A DNA stretch of 6,584 bases, taken from positions 1 through 6,584 of the forward strand of contig JAILNJ010000024.1 of NCBI GenBank assembly GCA_024691665.1, given 5' to 3'. The notes under the pieces were generated by a model that saw only the letters and a program-made list of their open reading frames with translations, was not told the origin of the DNA and searched no databases. The translations under genes and the position numbers were made by a program. Every line of letters starts with the position of its first letter. Positions within the stretch are counted from its first letter, which is position 1. Positions 5,062 through 6,584 of this stretch are shown piece after piece. The DNA is from Gammaproteobacteria bacterium. GTDB lineage: Bacteria; Bacillota_I; Bacilli_A; Izemoplasmatales; UBA1188.

Positions 5062-6584
5062 ATGAAGTATTTAACTGGTAATGAAATTAGAAGAATTTGG
5101 CTTGATTTCTTTAAAGGAAAAGGACATAGTGTTGAAGAATCTGCATCATTAATCCCAAGTGATGATAAATCTTTACTTTGGATGAACGCAGGTGTTACAC
5201 CTTTAAAGAAATATTTTGATGGAAGAAAGACACCTAAAAATCCAAGAATTTGTAATGCTCAAAAATGTATTAGAACTAATGATATCGAAAATGTTGGTAT
5301 GACATCTAGACATCATACATTCTTTGAAATGCTTGGAAACTTCTCTATTGGTGATTATTTTAGAGATGAGGTTATTCCATGGGCATTCGAACTTTTAACT
5401 AGTGAAAAGTATTTTGGAATTCCAAAAGATAAATTATTCATCACTTATTATCCAGATGATAAAGATACATTTAATAAATGGGTAGAAGCTGGAATGGATC
5501 CATCTCACCTACTTAAATGTGAAGATAACTTCTGGGAAATTGGTGAAGGACCATGTGGACCAGATACAGAAATGTTCTTTGATAGAGGAGAAAAGTATGG
5601 AGATTTCGCTCCATCTGCAATCTCTGAAGGTATTGAAAACGATAGATATATTGAAATCTGGAACATTGTTTTCTCTCAATTTAATTCAGATGGTTCAGGA
5701 AATAGAAAATCATATAAACCTCTTCCAAAGAAAAATATCGATACAGGTGCTGGTCTTGAAAGACTTGCTTCAATCTTCCAAGAAGCTGATACAAACTTTG
5801 ATACAGATTTATTCATGCCAATGATTAAACGTATTGAAGAATTATCAGGTGTTAAATATTCTGGTCAATCAGACTTTAAGATTATCGCTGACCACGCTAG
5901 AACTATCGTATTCGCACTATCTGATGGTGCACAATTCTCTAATGAAGGTAGAGGATATGTATTAAGAAGATTACTCCGTAGAGCTTTAAAACATGGTTTA
6001 GCTTTAGGTATTAAGAAACCATTCTTATATGAAATGGTTGATACAATCACTAATTTAATGGGTGAGTTCTATCCTAATCTAAACGATACTAAAGAATTAA
6101 GTAAGAAGTTAATCTTAAGAGAAGAAAATAAATTCCTTGAAACTATTGATTCAGGTTTATTAAAACTTAAAGATATTATTTCTAAATCAAATACAAAAGT
6201 TATTAGTGGTAAAGATGCATTCGTACTATTTGATACATATGGATTCCCAGTAGAACTTACAGTTGAATATGCAAGTGAACTTGGATTCAGTGTAGATAAA
6301 GACGGATTCAACGCTGAAATGGAAGCTCAAAAAGAAAGAGCTAGAAAGTCACAAAATAACCAATCAGCATTCACTAAACAAAATAAAGAATACTTAGACT
6401 TTAAGACTCAAGTAGAATTTGTAGGATATGAAGAAGATTCATGTGAAGCCACAATCGTTAAAGTATTTAACGAAGGTATCGTAACTGACAAGACTCCATT
6501 CTACGCAGTATGTGGTGGACAAGTTGGCGATTCTGGAATTATCAGAAAAGGTAATAATGAATACGCAGTAATCGATACACTCAC
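5062..6584 (+). CDS. alaS: Alanyl-tRNA synthetase, 3' partial
   Basis: The enzyme joins alanine to tRNA-Ala in the cytoplasm. The frame stays open for 507 codons to the window end; family members are usually about 870-880 residues, so a little under 60 per cent is visible. The N-terminus MKYLTGNEIRRIWLDFFKGKGH is the typical AlaRS opening, followed by the class II catalytic core: LLWMNAGVTPLK; NAQKCIRTNDIENVG; the motif 2 region HHTFFEMLGNFSIGDYF with N93; FWEIGEGPCGPDTEMFFD; and motif 3 IDTGAGLERL with R234. The tRNA-recognition domain follows (SNEGRGYVLRRLLRRA), then DTYGFPVELT. The editing domain starts near the end, with GGQ at 485-487 in FYAVCGGQVGDSG; most homologues have AESGGQ there. 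The zinc-type H/C residues of the editing site and the C-Ala domain lie beyond the window. Expression is controlled by the T-box leader just upstream. Codon use matches the neighbouring genes. Confidence 0.98.
   Translation, partial: MKYLTGNEIRRIWLDFFKGKGHSVEESASLIPSDDKSLLWMNAGVTPLKKYFDGRKTPKNPRICNAQKCIRTNDIENVGMTSRHHTFFEMLGNFSIGDYFRDEVIPWAFELLTSEKYFGIPKDKLFITYYPDDKDTFNKWVEAGMDPSHLLKCEDNFWEIGEGPCGPDTEMFFDRGEKYGDFAPSAISEGIENDRYIEIWNIVFSQFNSDGSGNRKSYKPLPKKNIDTGAGLERLASIFQEADTNFDTDLFMPMIKRIEELSGVKYSGQSDFKIIADHARTIVFALSDGAQFSNEGRGYVLRRLLRRALKHGLALGIKKPFLYEMVDTITNLMGEFYPNLNDTKELSKKLILREENKFLETIDSGLLKLKDIISKSNTKVISGKDAFVLFDTYGFPVELTVEYASELGFSVDKDGFNAEMEAQKERARKSQNNQSAFTKQNKEYLDFKTQVEFVGYEEDSCEATIVKVFNEGIVTDKTPFYAVCGGQVGDSGIIRKGNNEYAVIDTL

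Noticed and set aside
5519..5824. Open frame on the + strand inside alaS
   Set aside because: It overlaps the well-supported catalytic core of alanyl-tRNA synthetase in another frame and has no domain or ribosome binding site of its own.
5865..6311. Two open frames on the - strand inside alaS (5865-6050 and 6069-6311)
   Set aside because: Both are antisense shadows of alaS with no recognisable protein features.

Overview
The window looks like a piece of chromosome from a low-GC Gram-positive bacterium, of the Bacilli or a related wall-deficient-like gut lineage. The evidence is AT-rich DNA, strong A-type codon choice, clear Shine-Dalgarno sites, a T-box leader before an aminoacyl-tRNA synthetase gene, and a surface protein with a Gram-positive style C-terminal anchor. 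Tryptophan is encoded by TGG and the visible stops are TAA and TAG, so nothing shows whether TGA is reassigned. A precise taxon cannot be given from sequence alone.

All genes lie on the + strand. (1) Bases 1-1668 are the 3' part of a gene for a cysteine-containing, repeat-rich surface protein. It carries four tandem units of about 71-83 residues, an InlB-B-like domain, a transmembrane helix and a lysine tail. (2) A strong hairpin at 1680-1710 separates it from the next gene. (3) Bases 1727-4799 hold three closely spaced genes that may form an operon: a small flavodoxin-fold protein (1727-2170), a double HAD protein made of a beta-phosphoglucomutase-like half and a Cof-like half (2185-3639), and a 5'-nucleotidase-like HAD domain fused to a guanylate-kinase-like domain (3687-4799). 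(4) Bases 4800-5061 hold a good sigma-A-type promoter and a complete T-box leader with an alanine (GCU) specifier, ending in an intrinsic terminator. (5) Bases 5062-6584 are the first ~507 codons of alaS, cut by the window end.

Functionally, the alaS unit is a self-contained circuit: uncharged tRNA-Ala should stabilise the antiterminator and allow alaS transcription. The middle genes suggest metabolite or nucleotide phosphate handling, but no shared pathway can be demonstrated. The most unusual items are the two domain fusions, particularly the guanylate-kinase-like domain that lacks the usual GMP-binding arginines, and the off-consensus wall-anchor signal of the surface protein. I see no sign of a CRISPR array, transposon, phage or defence system.
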